A DNA stretch of 64,000 nt from Bdellovibrionia bacterium (GCA_030424715.1 JAUHWH010000001.1:744001-808000), one strand, 5' to 3'. Shown: positions 43,339-53,577, numbered from the stretch's first letter. Notes: generated by a model not told the origin, from the sequence alone. Made by a program: numbers and translations.

Positions 43339-43773
43339 CTACAAATACTGTTCTTCGGAACGGCTCTGAATCGCGAGTTGTTCTCGGATTTCTTTTTTTG
43401 ACCACAGCTTGCCTTTACCGACTCCGGGACAAAACGCAGCCACTTCTTTATTCCAAGTTTTTGCACCCATGACCTCGGGCCAAAAGGGCCAAGTACGGCA
43501 TTGCGTGGGGCGTCCGTCATAGATCCCACAGCGACGGCCTTCAAGAAAATGGCAGCGCCCTTCGGCGCCATCAACAAGGTGGTAGACGCCTTCGTCTTGG
43601 GTGCAATACTGCCGGGTGAATTCGTCTGTCGAAAGATTCAATGTTTTGGCCATACGCACACGATCTTCTGTGGTCATATAGACGTAGCCATAGCCTTCGT
43701 GGGAGACGCAGCATTTTCCGGACCCTTGGCATTCAAAGCGAATGCCCTTGTCCCACCAAGGCGCCTTTGTCAT
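43339..43773 (-). CDS. YkgJ-family cysteine cluster protein
   Basis: 144 aa. FECQGSGKCCVSHEGY (residues 13-28), CHFLEGRRCGIYDGRPTQCRTWPFWP (about 74-99) and AAFCPG give the C-x5-CC...C-x7-C-x9-C pattern of UPF0153/YkgJ, thought to bind Zn2+ or an iron-sulfur cluster. Function unknown. Its ATG overlaps the preceding DUF481 stop (TAATG). Confidence 0.87.
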   Translation of the reverse strand: MTKAPWWDKGIRFECQGSGKCCVSHEGYGYVYMTTEDRVRMAKTLNLSTDEFTRQYCTQDEGVYHLVDGAEGRCHFLEGRRCGIYDGRPTQCRTWPFWPEVMGAKTWNKEVAAFCPGVGKGKLWSKKEIREQLAIQSRSEEQYL

Positions 43774-44564
43774 TAAAACTTAGCGAGAAGCGAGGTTGTG
43801 AATGTGTAATCCGTCAGACGGTTGCCTGCCTCTGCTGGTGTGGAGCGATAGTGCCCTTCATAAGCCACCTTCAAAGAGAACATATCGGTAAGAATGGAAG
43901 TCAGGTAAGGGCTGTAGTTAATAAACTGATCTTCTGGGTTGGTGACACTGGGTTTGTATTCAACCCAGGCTCCGAGACTAAAAGATTTGCTGTGGTTATA
44001 GATCGCCTCGGCATATATACGAAGCAAATGAAATTCGGGAGAGATATTTTTTCCCACACCAAGTTCTTTGCCGGGAACCGGCGGCTTTGTAAGCAGCTGG
44101 CGATTGTATTGGTAACCAAGTTCAAAAAATTGCTGATAGGTTTTAGAGTTGGCCGTGTAGTACTTACCACCCAAATCAATCATTTGTTCTTCTCGGACCC
44201 CGATAAAGCGGTTTCCGGCCCAACCGTATCCGGTGAACATTTTGAACCACTTCGGTGTAATAACTCGTTCGTAACGAAGCTTGGCCGCCCAGTTTTCAGC
44301 AGTGATCTTATTCTCCTGTCGATTGGGTTCCGTGGCTGTTGGGGCGTCGACGATACCACTGGCTTGAATGTAGTGCGCTGTAAACTTAAGACTGTCGTGT
44401 TGCCAGTTGTAAACGCTTTGCTGCTTAATGCTGATGGTTTCAGATTCTGCGTTTCCGCCCACAAGAACGTAACCAAGCTCACTTTGGTTTTCCAGGCCAA
44501 GGGGGTCGTTGACGGCCAGAGCCAGATTAGAAAAGAGAACAATACACAAGAGTAAACGCAACAT
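43773..44564 (-). CDS. DUF481 outer-membrane protein
   Basis: 263 aa with signal peptide MLRLLLCIVLFSNLALA and AAAGGA upstream. The mature barrel has ELGYVLVGGNAESETISIKQ, WAAKLRYER, and repeated aromatic strands, ending LLAKF with terminal Phe. It is the DUF481 (YdiY-like) pattern, a 10-12 strand barrel of unknown role, induced by salt or acid in some species. Coupled with the YkgJ gene. Confidence 0.82.
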   Translation of the reverse strand: MLRLLLCIVLFSNLALAVNDPLGLENQSELGYVLVGGNAESETISIKQQSVYNWQHDSLKFTAHYIQASGIVDAPTATEPNRQENKITAENWAAKLRYERVITPKWFKMFTGYGWAGNRFIGVREEQMIDLGGKYYTANSKTYQQFFELGYQYNRQLLTKPPVPGKELGVGKNISPEFHLLRIYAEAIYNHSKSFSLGAWVEYKPSVTNPEDQFINYSPYLTSILTDMFSLKVAYEGHYRSTPAEAGNRLTDYTFTTSLLAKF

Positions 44565-44660
44565 TTTTATGTCCTTTCGAATGGGGGAAATTCCATGGTT
44601 ATTTCGTAAAGCTGCTTCTAAGGGCTGCCCACCAAAGGGTCACCCCTTAATGCGAGCGGT

Positions 44661-45695
44661 CTATGATTTTTGGCTCTGGAGGAGGCACCCAGCCAATTTA
44701 AAGAGGACTCTGGCGCCCACATTGGCGTCCCATCCCTCAAAATCGTATTCTGATTCTGGGGCCACTTCACAAAGGTCAAAGCCCACTACCTTTTTTGAAG
44801 TCTGGGTGAGGAGGTAAAGCATGGTTTCGACTTGTTGAAAGCTCAGCCCTCCAGGCACCGGGGTTCCTGTGTTGGGGCACAAATCTGGGGTCAATCCATC
44901 GATATCAAAGGAGATATACACATGCTCAGAGAGATGAGCAAAGGCCTCATTACAAATGGCCTGCCAGCTGTCTCCCTGAGCCAGCCGTAGGGACGTTTGA
45001 GAGTCGTAAAAAGTATGAATCTGTGGGTTTTCAAAACTCATTTCTTGTTCTTGGGGGCAAAAATCCCGGATCCCCAGCTGCACCAAAGATGTTGGTTTTA
45101 ACTCGTTCATCACATTGTACATGATCGACGCATGGGAGTGGGTGTAGCCTTGATAAGCCACTCGTAAATCCATGTGGGCGTCGATATGCAGGACACTAAG
45201 GTCTTCATATTTCTCTGATAGAGCTTTGATAAGCCCAAAGGGAGAGGAGTGATCGCCCCCAATCGCGGCCGCCCATTGGTTTTGCTTTAAAACTTTTTGG
45301 CTGGCCTGGTAAAGCCAATCATTGACTTCGAGAGAGGCCCGATTGATTTCGGATTGAATGGTGCGATCTTCAGAGTCGAGGGGTTCTTCTTTCTCGATTT
45401 TGTCCCTCAGGTGAAGAGCTTTCTCTTTAAGAAGCTTGGATCGATTCAGCAAATGAATGTCTGTGGGTTGTTGAAACAGTCCCTCTTTGTAAAACTCACC
45501 ATAAAGAGCGTCGACCAAGTCCAACTGCTTGCTTGCCGCCATGATAGCGTCAGGCCCAAGAGACGTGCCATGCCCAAAAGAGGTGGTTACCTCCCAGGGG
45601 ACGGGTATAAAAACCAACGAGGCTTCCTCTTCAGTAAAGGGGAGAGCAAAAATGCCGGAATCTCTTAAGCCGGTGGCGTTAGGATCAAAGTTCAT
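44661..45695 (-). CDS. speB: Agmatinase (ureohydrolase family)
   Basis: 344 aa. Two manganese sites are complete: GGDHSS, DAHMDLR, THSHASIM and SFDIDGLTPDLCPNTGTPVPGG. It is longer than typical 300 aa agmatinases because of an insertion near residues 75-125. Agmatinase (agmatine to putrescine plus urea) is preferred over arginase because arginine decarboxylase SpeA is encoded 0.7 kb upstream on the same strand. Specificity cannot be proved by motifs alone. Confidence 0.85.
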   Translation of the reverse strand: MNFDPNATGLRDSGIFALPFTEEEASLVFIPVPWEVTTSFGHGTSLGPDAIMAASKQLDLVDALYGEFYKEGLFQQPTDIHLLNRSKLLKEKALHLRDKIEKEEPLDSEDRTIQSEINRASLEVNDWLYQASQKVLKQNQWAAAIGGDHSSPFGLIKALSEKYEDLSVLHIDAHMDLRVAYQGYTHSHASIMYNVMNELKPTSLVQLGIRDFCPQEQEMSFENPQIHTFYDSQTSLRLAQGDSWQAICNEAFAHLSEHVYISFDIDGLTPDLCPNTGTPVPGGLSFQQVETMLYLLTQTSKKVVGFDLCEVAPESEYDFEGWDANVGARVLFKLAGCLLQSQKS

Positions 45696-45750
45696 GGAGA
45701 AGTTTTAGCAGCTCTTCTTTGCCATCGACAAGATCATTTGTGAGAAATCT

Positions 45751-46359
45751 CTACAAGATCGCCTTGGCTAGAAAAAGAGTCAGCACGAGTAGGATCGAAA
45801 CCATTATGGTCATTTTCTCGAAATTACCTTCAATCCAGGTCTGCGCTCTCGGGCCCATAAAATAGATGATGGCCCCCAAAATAAAGTAGCGCAGGCCACG
45901 GGACAATACGGACGCGGCGATAAACGGAATCAGAGGAGCACCGACAACACCGCCTGAGATGGTGAATATCTTAAACGGGATAGGGCTAAAGCCAGCAATA
46001 AACAGCGAGACAAAGGTGGCCTGATCCCCTTGTAGGTTGGCAATCACCGCTAGAAAGGCTTCTTCTGAAAACACGAAACTATAAAAGAAAGGTGAAATCG
46101 CCGACCAGGCATAGACGCCAATAAAGTACCCAGCGATGGCACCAAGGACGGAAAATAGAGTAGTGATAAAGGCAAAATAAAAGCTCTTCTTTGGCTTCGC
46201 AAATCCCATGGCGAGCAACAGGGGGTCAACGGGGAGTGGAAACACCGAAGCTTCGGCAAATGACAAGATCGCTAAAGACTGGACGGCTCTTGGGTGTTGG
46301 GCCCAGCGAAGAGTCCAATCATAAAGCGCCCGAATCCAAGACATAATTTTTTTAAACAT
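45751..46359 (-). CDS. DedA/YqaA-like (VTT) membrane protein
   Basis: 202 aa with five or so hydrophobic segments. The E-x-x-x-P-x-P motif of the VTT/DedA superfamily is in FAEASVFPLPVDPLLLAMG (about 35-53), and GFSPIPFKIFTISGGVVG (about 124-141) is the second re-entrant half. DedA proteins are implicated in lipid carrier recycling and proton-dependent transport. It lies between speA and speB with 11 bp to speA, so a place in the polyamine operon is likely, though a functional link is unproven. Confidence 0.8.
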   Translation of the reverse strand: MFKKIMSWIRALYDWTLRWAQHPRAVQSLAILSFAEASVFPLPVDPLLLAMGFAKPKKSFYFAFITTLFSVLGAIAGYFIGVYAWSAISPFFYSFVFSEEAFLAVIANLQGDQATFVSLFIAGFSPIPFKIFTISGGVVGAPLIPFIAASVLSRGLRYFILGAIIYFMGPRAQTWIEGNFEKMTIMVSILLVLTLFLAKAIL

Positions 46360-46370
46360 GGCAAATGTTA

Positions 46371-48287
46371 CTAAAGGCTCTCGGGCTCTTCAAGATAAGT
46401 GTAGCCGGAAAGACCATTTTGGTAGTAGCGCATCAAGGTGCGCGCCTCAATTTTGGTCATTCGTCCTTCGAGGATCGAATGTTCAGCCGCTTTGCGGATA
46501 CGACCGGTTAGTTTTTCAAGGTTATACTGCACGTAGGACAGAACCTCACCAACGGTGTCTCCTTCGACAACATCGTTAACACTATAGCCATTTTCACCAA
46601 TAGAGACATGCACGGCATCGGTGTCGCCAAACAGGTTGTGCAAATCTCCCAAGATCTCTTGGTAGGCGCCGACCAAGAACACCCCCAAGTAGTAGGGGGT
46701 GTCAGGCGAATAACCATGCACCGGTAAGGTGTTCCGAGGTTCGCCGGCTTCCACATCAATGAACTTGGCAATTTTACCATCGGAGTCACAGGTCATGTCC
46801 ACAAGGGTGACCTCTTTTTCGGGTTTCTTGTCAAGGCGATGGATTGGGAGAACAGGGAACATGTGGCCCACCGCCCACGAGTCAGGCAGTGATTGAAAGA
46901 CCGAGAAATTACAGAAGTAGGTGTCTGACAAAAGCTTCTTTAGATTTTCGTAAAGGTCTTCGTGTTCTTTACTGTTTTTAATCATTTTACACATGCGGGT
47001 GGCGATCGACCAAAAGTACTGCTCGATCTTTGCTTTTTCTGCCAGAGAAAGAATACCAAATGTGAAGAGCTGCAATGAGTTGTCGTGAATGTCCACTAGG
47101 TCATGATAAAACTCGTTGGCGTTATTGAGATCAAGAGTTTCGTAGATGTCCTTGAGCTCAATCAGCACCTTGTGTTCTTCTTTGCTAACGGCCGGAGGCG
47201 CATCCGTTTTCTCCACTCGGTTCAACCCAATCACATCAAAGATCAGAGCCGAGTGATGGGCAACCAGTGCGCGTCCCGCCTCAGTGACGATGTTTGGGCT
47301 TTTTACAGCCTTTTCATCGCAAACCTCTTGAATGATCGAGACCACATCATTGGCGTACTCTTGTACGTTGTAGTTGACCGAACTGTCCGTGGTGGCCGAG
47401 CCGTCGTAGTCCACGCCAAGGCCGCCGCCGACATCGAGGTAAGTGGGGTCAGCGCCCATTCGCACCAGTTCGGCGAAAACTTGCGCCCCTTCTTTTAGGG
47501 AGTTTTTAATGGTTTTAATGGACGGCACTTGCGAGCCGATGTGAAAATGGATGAGATCTAGAGCCCCGAGCTGTTTTTCTTTCTGAAGGATTTCAAAGGC
47601 TTTAAAAATCTCGGAAGTGGTGAGTCCAAATTTCGAGCGCGCGCCCGCTGAGTCCACCCAGCGGCCGGAGGCTTTCGACTGCAGTTTCGCCCGCAAACCA
47701 ATCTTGGGTTGGATCCTAAACTTTTTTGCTGCCTTCACGATGAGATCAAGCTCCTCGAGGCGCTCCACTACAATAATGGTGTTGCGACCGAGTTTGCGAG
47801 ACAGAACCGCGGTCTCGATATACTCCTCATCTTTAAATCCATTGCATAAGATAAGGGCTTGCGGGTTGGTCATCATCGCCAACACAACAAGCAGCTCTGG
47901 TTTGCTCCCGCACTCGAGGCCAAGGTTATAGCGTTCGCCAATTTCAACCACTTCTTCAATGAGGTGGCGCTGTTGGTTGACCTTGATGGGGTAGACGCCC
48001 TGGTATTGGCCTTTATACTCATACTTTTCAATGGCGTTGTAGAAGCAATCATTAAGCAGTTTGATTCTTTCATGGATCACATCAGGGAACCGCAGCAGCA
48101 TCGGGCAGCGTATACCCCGTTCTTGCAGTTCTTCGGTGAGCTCTAGGAGGTCCACGTGGGGCTTGTCTTTACCTTGGGGACACACGATAAGATTGCCGGC
48201 TTCATTGATATCGAAATAGCCAGCACCCCAAGTGTCGACCCCATAAAGCTCTTTGGCTTTTTCTAGATCCCAATTCTTCACATCCAC
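46371..48287 (-). CDS. speA: Biosynthetic arginine decarboxylase
   Basis: 638 aa from GTG at 48287, directly behind the leuS stop. A fold type III PLP enzyme: the Schiff-base lysine is K102 in YPIKVNQQ, followed by GLECGSKPEL, the Gly-rich phosphate loop DVGGGLGVDYDG, and EAGRALVAHHS. It converts arginine to agmatine, which the agmatinase further down would turn into putrescine. The C-terminal insertions are those of the long biosynthetic SpeA class. Confidence 0.96.
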   Translation of the reverse strand: MDVKNWDLEKAKELYGVDTWGAGYFDINEAGNLIVCPQGKDKPHVDLLELTEELQERGIRCPMLLRFPDVIHERIKLLNDCFYNAIEKYEYKGQYQGVYPIKVNQQRHLIEEVVEIGERYNLGLECGSKPELLVVLAMMTNPQALILCNGFKDEEYIETAVLSRKLGRNTIIVVERLEELDLIVKAAKKFRIQPKIGLRAKLQSKASGRWVDSAGARSKFGLTTSEIFKAFEILQKEKQLGALDLIHFHIGSQVPSIKTIKNSLKEGAQVFAELVRMGADPTYLDVGGGLGVDYDGSATTDSSVNYNVQEYANDVVSIIQEVCDEKAVKSPNIVTEAGRALVAHHSALIFDVIGLNRVEKTDAPPAVSKEEHKVLIELKDIYETLDLNNANEFYHDLVDIHDNSLQLFTFGILSLAEKAKIEQYFWSIATRMCKMIKNSKEHEDLYENLKKLLSDTYFCNFSVFQSLPDSWAVGHMFPVLPIHRLDKKPEKEVTLVDMTCDSDGKIAKFIDVEAGEPRNTLPVHGYSPDTPYYLGVFLVGAYQEILGDLHNLFGDTDAVHVSIGENGYSVNDVVEGDTVGEVLSYVQYNLEKLTGRIRKAAEHSILEGRMTKIEARTLMRYYQNGLSGYTYLEEPESL

Positions 48288-50669
48288 CTACTTCGCAATC
48301 ACATTCAAAATCTTACCGGGAACATAGATGATTTTACGTATTGTGGCATCCCCAATAGCATTTTTTACAGCATCAATATCGTTGGCAAGAGCCATGGCTT
48401 CGTCTTGTTGGGTTTCACTGGTGATGTCGATGATTCCACGCTTTTTACCATTCACTTGCACCGCTATGGCTACCGAATCTTCCTGAAGCAGCTTTTCATC
48501 AAAGCTGGGCCACGCCGCCAGCGAGGCAAAGCCTTTTTCGCCCATAGTGGCCCAAATCTCTTCACATAAGTGGGGGGCAAAAGGAGTGAGAAGCAGCACA
48601 AGAGTTTTCAGTCCCTGTTTGGGCGCGACACCCTCTTTATAAAATTCATTGACCAAGATCATTAGGGCGCTAATTGCGGTGTTGAAATCTAGGTTTTCAA
48701 TGTCGGTGCCCACTTTGGCCGTGGTTTTGTGGAGTAGTTTGTTGAGATTTTCAGAGATCTCCGTGTCGTCGCCTTTAAAGTGTCCCTCGTCGTTTACACA
48801 AAGGCGCCAGACGCGCTCAAGAAACTTGCGAACACCATTAATCCCATTGGGGTTCCAGGGTTTGTCGCGATCCATTGGTCCAAGAAACAGAATAAAGCAG
48901 CGCAGAGCATCGGCACCGTAGGTGTCTCGAACATCATCGGGGTTGACCACATTGCCGCGAGATTTTGACATTTTCTCACCGTCCAGACCGAGGAGCATTC
49001 CTTGATGAGCCAACTTCTGAAAGGGTTCGGGCGAACTCACTAAGCCTGCATCAAAAAGCACCTGCTGCCAAAAACGAGAGTAAAGAAGATGACTGACCGT
49101 GTGTTCGGGACCACCCACATAAAGATCCACCGGCATCCAATATTTTTGCTTTTCGAGGTCGGCAAACATATCAGAATTGTGGGGATCAAAATATCTCATG
49201 AAGTACCAAGAGGAGCCGGCGGTCCCTGGCATGGTGTCGGTCTCTCGCTCGCCACCATCATGGTTCACCCAATCTTGATTTTGAGAAAGGGGTGGTTTGC
49301 CGTCGGCGGTGGGCTCGTAATTGGCGACTTCCGGAAGTACCACCGGTAGCTCGCTAAATGGAACCTCCTGTGGCTCGCCGTCTTTGTGAAGAATAGGGAA
49401 GGGCTCTCCCCAGTACCTCTGGCGACTGAAAAGCCAGTCTCGCAGTTTGTAGTTTAAAGTCTTTTTACCCAACCCCTTTTCTTCGAGGTGGGTGGAAATC
49501 TTTTCGATGGCTTCTTGTTTGTCGAGTCCATCTAAGAACTGTGAGTTGCAAAGCTTACCATCGCCCATAAATGGGAGATCCGCTTCACTTTCAAGCACTC
49601 GTAAGATGGGAATTTCAAATTTCGTGGCAAATTCAAAATCACGATCATCGTGACCAGGCACTGCCATGATCGCGCCCGTTCCGTAATCCATGAGTACGTA
49701 GTCGGCTATCCAAATCGGCACCTTGTCACCCGTGAGCGGGTGAGTGGCAAAGGCTCCGGTAAAGACTCCTGTCTTTTCAGTGTCAGACTTTCTATCCAGT
49801 TCGGACTTGCTGGCCGCTTGAGCGACGTAGTCGTCCACCGTCTGCTTTTGCTCCTCGGTGGTGATTTTAGCCACCAGGGGGTGCTCCGGCGAAAGGACCA
49901 TAAAGGTCACACCAAAAAGGGTGTCGGGGCGGGTGGTGAAGACTTCGATACGATCTTCAAAACCTTCAATACCAAATGACACTTCAGCGCCGGTGGACTT
50001 TCCAATCCAATTGCGTTGTCCCTCTTTTGTGCGATGGGGCCAATCGATGGTTTCAAGGCCAGCGAGGAGCTTTTCAGCGTAGTCGGTGATTCGCAACATC
50101 CATTGCTTCATCGGTTTGCGGACCACGGGGTGACCGCCGCGCTCGCTTTTACCATCGACAACCTCTTCGTTGGCGAGCACAGTCTTTAACTCCGGGCACC
50201 AGTTGACCGGTACCTCTTTTTGATAGGCCAATCCCTTTTTAAACAGCTCAAGAAAAATAAACTGGGTCCATTTGTAAAACTCAGGTTCACAGGTGGCGAT
50301 CTCCGCACTCCAATCAAAACTAAAACCAAAGCTTTTCAGTTGGCGGCGAAAATTTTCAATGGCTTTTTTCGTGGTGATCGCTGGGTGGACACCGGTTTGA
50401 ATGGCATATTGTTCTGCCGGCAGTCCAAAGGCATCGTAGCCCATGGGATGCAGAACATTGAAGCCTTTTTGGCGTTTGTAGCGAGCCACCACATCGGTGG
50501 GAGTGTATGAGGCCATATGACCAACGTGCAGCCCACTGCCCGAGGGATAAGGAAACATGTCCAGAGCGTAAAACTTTGGTTTTTTTGATGGATACTCGGC
50601 ATGAAACGCGGAACTTTCTTCCCAGGCTTTTTGCCACTTCGAATCTATGGAATTGTGATTGTAAGACAT
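48288..50669 (-). CDS. leuS: Leucyl-tRNA synthetase
   Basis: 793 aa. Class I signature PYPSGSGLHVGHMASYTP near residue 40 and KMSKSRGNV near 570. The CP1 editing domain (about 220-400) has TTRPDTLFGVTFMVLSPEHP, and the catalytic core motif SSWYFMRYFDP is present. It charges tRNA-Leu. Shorter than E. coli LeuS (860 aa), typical of other bacteria. speA follows without a gap. Confidence 0.97.
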   Translation of the reverse strand: MSYNHNSIDSKWQKAWEESSAFHAEYPSKKPKFYALDMFPYPSGSGLHVGHMASYTPTDVVARYKRQKGFNVLHPMGYDAFGLPAEQYAIQTGVHPAITTKKAIENFRRQLKSFGFSFDWSAEIATCEPEFYKWTQFIFLELFKKGLAYQKEVPVNWCPELKTVLANEEVVDGKSERGGHPVVRKPMKQWMLRITDYAEKLLAGLETIDWPHRTKEGQRNWIGKSTGAEVSFGIEGFEDRIEVFTTRPDTLFGVTFMVLSPEHPLVAKITTEEQKQTVDDYVAQAASKSELDRKSDTEKTGVFTGAFATHPLTGDKVPIWIADYVLMDYGTGAIMAVPGHDDRDFEFATKFEIPILRVLESEADLPFMGDGKLCNSQFLDGLDKQEAIEKISTHLEEKGLGKKTLNYKLRDWLFSRQRYWGEPFPILHKDGEPQEVPFSELPVVLPEVANYEPTADGKPPLSQNQDWVNHDGGERETDTMPGTAGSSWYFMRYFDPHNSDMFADLEKQKYWMPVDLYVGGPEHTVSHLLYSRFWQQVLFDAGLVSSPEPFQKLAHQGMLLGLDGEKMSKSRGNVVNPDDVRDTYGADALRCFILFLGPMDRDKPWNPNGINGVRKFLERVWRLCVNDEGHFKGDDTEISENLNKLLHKTTAKVGTDIENLDFNTAISALMILVNEFYKEGVAPKQGLKTLVLLLTPFAPHLCEEIWATMGEKGFASLAAWPSFDEKLLQEDSVAIAVQVNGKKRGIIDITSETQQDEAMALANDIDAVKNAIGDATIRKIIYVPGKILNVIAK

Positions 50670-50762
50670 GGGCGGATCCTATCAATCAGTGGACCTAGAC
50701 TCAAGTCTTCAAAGCCAAGAGTTTTTACTGATAAATTGCCGATTGGGTCTTAAAATAGAGGG

Positions 50763-51728
50763 ATGGGCGATACTGACAAAATCTTACTGGTCGATGACGA
50801 TCACGATAATTTAAAAATTGTTCGAACTCTTCTTGAGAAGGCCGGTTACGGCGTGCAAACCGCAGACTCCGGCAAGGCCGGTTTGCTGGCCCTCGAAACC
50901 TACCAGCCCGACTTGGTCTTGCTCGATGTAAACATGCCAGAGATGGATGGCCTTGAAACCATTGAGCTTTTAAAAACCAAAGAAGATCCTCCCGCCGTGG
51001 TCTTTGTAACGGCCAACACCACCACGGAGGATGTAATCAAGGGGCTCGATGCGGGTGCCCTCGACTATATCGCCAAGCCCTTCTCTGGGATGGAGCTGTT
51101 GGCTCGGGTTCGGACCCAGTTACGGATGAAGAAATTACAAGATGAGCTTCGGCAAGCCAATGAGAAACTGCAAGGTTTGGTGGAGATCGATGACCTCACC
51201 GGGCTATACAACATGCGCTCGATCTACGACAAAGTGGACCAAGAAATCGAAAGAGCCCGGCGCTATGGTCATGGTGTCGCGGCGATCATGCTTGATATGG
51301 ATCACTTTAAGGGCGTGAACGACAATCATGACCATCTTTTTGGGAGCCACGTTTTAAAAGGGGTGGGGGCTTTAATTCGGCAGAACATCCGAACCCATGA
51401 CTTCGCGGCTCGCTATGGGGGCGATGAGTTTCTAATCTGTTTGTCCCAAATCTCTGTCGAAGGAGCGCGGGTGTTTTGCGAACGCCTGCGGGAGGTGCTG
51501 GAAAAGCATTTGTTTAAAAGCGGAGATGATGAAATTCGCCTGACCGCCAGCATGGGCTGTACCATCATTGTCGACGGCAGGTCTTTGATCGATGGTCGTT
51601 CTTTAGTGCGTCACGCCGATCACGGCCTTTATCAATCCAAAAAAGAGGGACGCAATCGTGTGACCTTCACCGAGATCTTCGATGAGTCGGTCGACATCAT
51701 CTCTGAATCCACAGCCAAACGCCGTTAG
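50763..51728 (+). CDS. REC-GGDEF response regulator diguanylate cyclase
   Basis: 321 aa. REC domain with D11-13, phospho-acceptor D55 (LVLLDVNMP) and K105, then a short coiled linker and a GGDEF domain starting at DDLTGLYN. The active site is intact (GGDEF, 219-223), and the inhibitory I-site RTHD (210-213) lies five residues before it, so product inhibition is expected. Phosphorylation would stimulate c-di-GMP synthesis (PleD/WspR type). No cognate kinase adjacent. Confidence 0.95.
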   Translation: MGDTDKILLVDDDHDNLKIVRTLLEKAGYGVQTADSGKAGLLALETYQPDLVLLDVNMPEMDGLETIELLKTKEDPPAVVFVTANTTTEDVIKGLDAGALDYIAKPFSGMELLARVRTQLRMKKLQDELRQANEKLQGLVEIDDLTGLYNMRSIYDKVDQEIERARRYGHGVAAIMLDMDHFKGVNDNHDHLFGSHVLKGVGALIRQNIRTHDFAARYGGDEFLICLSQISVEGARVFCERLREVLEKHLFKSGDDEIRLTASMGCTIIVDGRSLIDGRSLVRHADHGLYQSKKEGRNRVTFTEIFDESVDIISESTAKRR

Positions 51729-51825
51729 TCCAAGGGAATGAAGCGGGTTCGTCTCGGTCGGTAGCTTTGAACTCAGCAAAATGACTCGACAATGACCGTG
51801 GTCGGCGCCCGAAAAAACGGGGGGC

Positions 51826-53577
51826 TTACATGCGTTCGGGGGCGGGGATTCCTAAGAGACCAAGGCCCTCTGCCAAAGCGGTGCGCGTGGCGGCCACTAA
51901 GCCAAGGCGAGCGGCTTTCAGGTTCGCGTCTTCAATTTTACCGATCGGGCACGACTGGTAAAAGCTGTTAAACAATTTGGCTAGGTCGTACAAGTAAGTG
52001 CAAATTCCCGAAGTCTTATAGGCCTCCAGAGACTTGAACATGGCATGATTGAATTGACTGAGATGAATCATCAGTTCGGTTTCTCTTTCGTGGGTTAATA
52101 AATCCCAATTGGGGTTGGTTTTAGAGTCTGCACCGAACTTTTTCAATAGAGAGTTGATGCGAGCGTGAGAATACTGAATGTAGGGGCCGGACTCGCCATC
52201 AAGGCGCAGCCACTCTTTCATATCAAAAACAATTTTTTTGTTCGAGTCCATACGGTTCATGCCGTACTTGATGGCTCCTTGGGCAACATCATTGGCCGTT
52301 TTATCGATCTCCTCACTTGACCATTCTCCTTGGTAGCGAGCCAGGTAATCGGTTTTAACGGCCTCTTTCATACTTTCGATAAGATCCGTGATGGGAATGA
52401 TGTTTCCCTTGCGAGAGCTCATGGCGCCGTCCGGAAGTTCAACAAAATTGTACTTTAAATGCTTACACTTTTCAGGGTCACCTAAACCAAGCTTTCCAAA
52501 AGCGGTAAAGACTTGTTTAAAGTGTAGCTCTTGCCGCATGTCCACGATCACGATGTTTTCTTGCGGGTCAAATTCTGCAAATTTTCGACGAGCGAGCTCC
52601 AAATCTTTTGTGGAATAGAGCCCGTTACCATCGGATTTTAGAAACATGCAAAAGCCAAGTTTTTCATCTTCGAGGTTGATTCCTATGGCTCCTTGGTCTT
52701 CCACCAATTTGCCTTCGTCGTAGAGGGATTTCACGAGCTTCACAGATTCCGAGTCGACGTCAGACTCCCAGTACCACTTGTCAAAAGTCACGCCTGCCCA
52801 AGCGTAAATGGTTTCCATAAGGTCAAGAGACCACTGGCGGGTTTCTCCCCAAAGGTCAAAAAACTCGCCCTCCTTTTGTTCAATTTGTCTGAGGATTTCT
52901 GTGAGTTGCTGACGATTGAAGTCTTCTTTATCTGTGCCTTTTTCGTCTTCCAGTTTGTTGTGAGCCGCGGAGTACATACGCCCAAGCCACTGACCTTTTT
53001 CAACATCAGGTATGGGTTCGTTGTTGTGAAACTTCAAATACCAAAGGCATTTCGCGACATGAGTGCCAACGTCTCCGGGAAAGGTGCAAGAGACGACATT
53101 GTTCCCACAATATTGAAAAAGCAAAATCAAAGAGTGTCCAAAACAAAGATTACGCATATGTCCGACATGCAATTCTTTGTGGGTGTTGGGTTGCGAGTAT
53201 TCAATAAGAAAGGGCTTTTCGGTGGAGAGTTCGATCTTAAAGTAGCTTTTGTCCACCATCGGATGCAGAACCGTCTCACCCCAAAATTTCGGTTTGAAAA
53301 AAAAGTTAAGATAAGGTCCAACGCCACGAACCTTGCTGGTGAGGGAGTCATCGGACCACTGCGCGGCCAATTGGTCAGCGATGGCCTTCGGGTTTTGACC
53401 AAGGGGCTTTGCTAACTTGAAGCAAGGAAACGCCATATGACCCATCTGCAAATTGGGGACGGGCCCGAGATCACTTAAAATGCTGTCGGTGCTGACTTCA
53501 ATTTGAAAAGCACTTTCAATTTGCTTAGCGATCACTTGTGCCACTTGGTTTCTTAATGGATCTTGTAGAGTGTTCAT
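51826..53577 (-). CDS. argS: Arginyl-tRNA synthetase
   Basis: 583 aa from ATG at 53577 (AAGGGA 5 nt upstream). An N-terminal Add-1 domain precedes the class I site: PNTHKELHVGHMRN (HIGH as HVGH, about 123-136). The KMSKS loop reads MSSRKG, as in many bacterial ArgS. The C-terminal DALR anticodon-binding domain has YSHARINSLL. It charges tRNA-Arg. Confidence 0.96.
   Translation of the reverse strand: MNTLQDPLRNQVAQVIAKQIESAFQIEVSTDSILSDLGPVPNLQMGHMAFPCFKLAKPLGQNPKAIADQLAAQWSDDSLTSKVRGVGPYLNFFFKPKFWGETVLHPMVDKSYFKIELSTEKPFLIEYSQPNTHKELHVGHMRNLCFGHSLILLFQYCGNNVVSCTFPGDVGTHVAKCLWYLKFHNNEPIPDVEKGQWLGRMYSAAHNKLEDEKGTDKEDFNRQQLTEILRQIEQKEGEFFDLWGETRQWSLDLMETIYAWAGVTFDKWYWESDVDSESVKLVKSLYDEGKLVEDQGAIGINLEDEKLGFCMFLKSDGNGLYSTKDLELARRKFAEFDPQENIVIVDMRQELHFKQVFTAFGKLGLGDPEKCKHLKYNFVELPDGAMSSRKGNIIPITDLIESMKEAVKTDYLARYQGEWSSEEIDKTANDVAQGAIKYGMNRMDSNKKIVFDMKEWLRLDGESGPYIQYSHARINSLLKKFGADSKTNPNWDLLTHERETELMIHLSQFNHAMFKSLEAYKTSGICTYLYDLAKLFNSFYQSCPIGKIEDANLKAARLGLVAATRTALAEGLGLLGIPAPERM

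Noticed and set aside
43641-44555. 304-aa plus-strand frame
   Set aside because: Complete antisense of the DUF481 gene, whose signal peptide and ribosome site are clear.
52693-53415. 240-aa plus-strand frame
   Set aside because: Antisense of argS, which has all family motifs.
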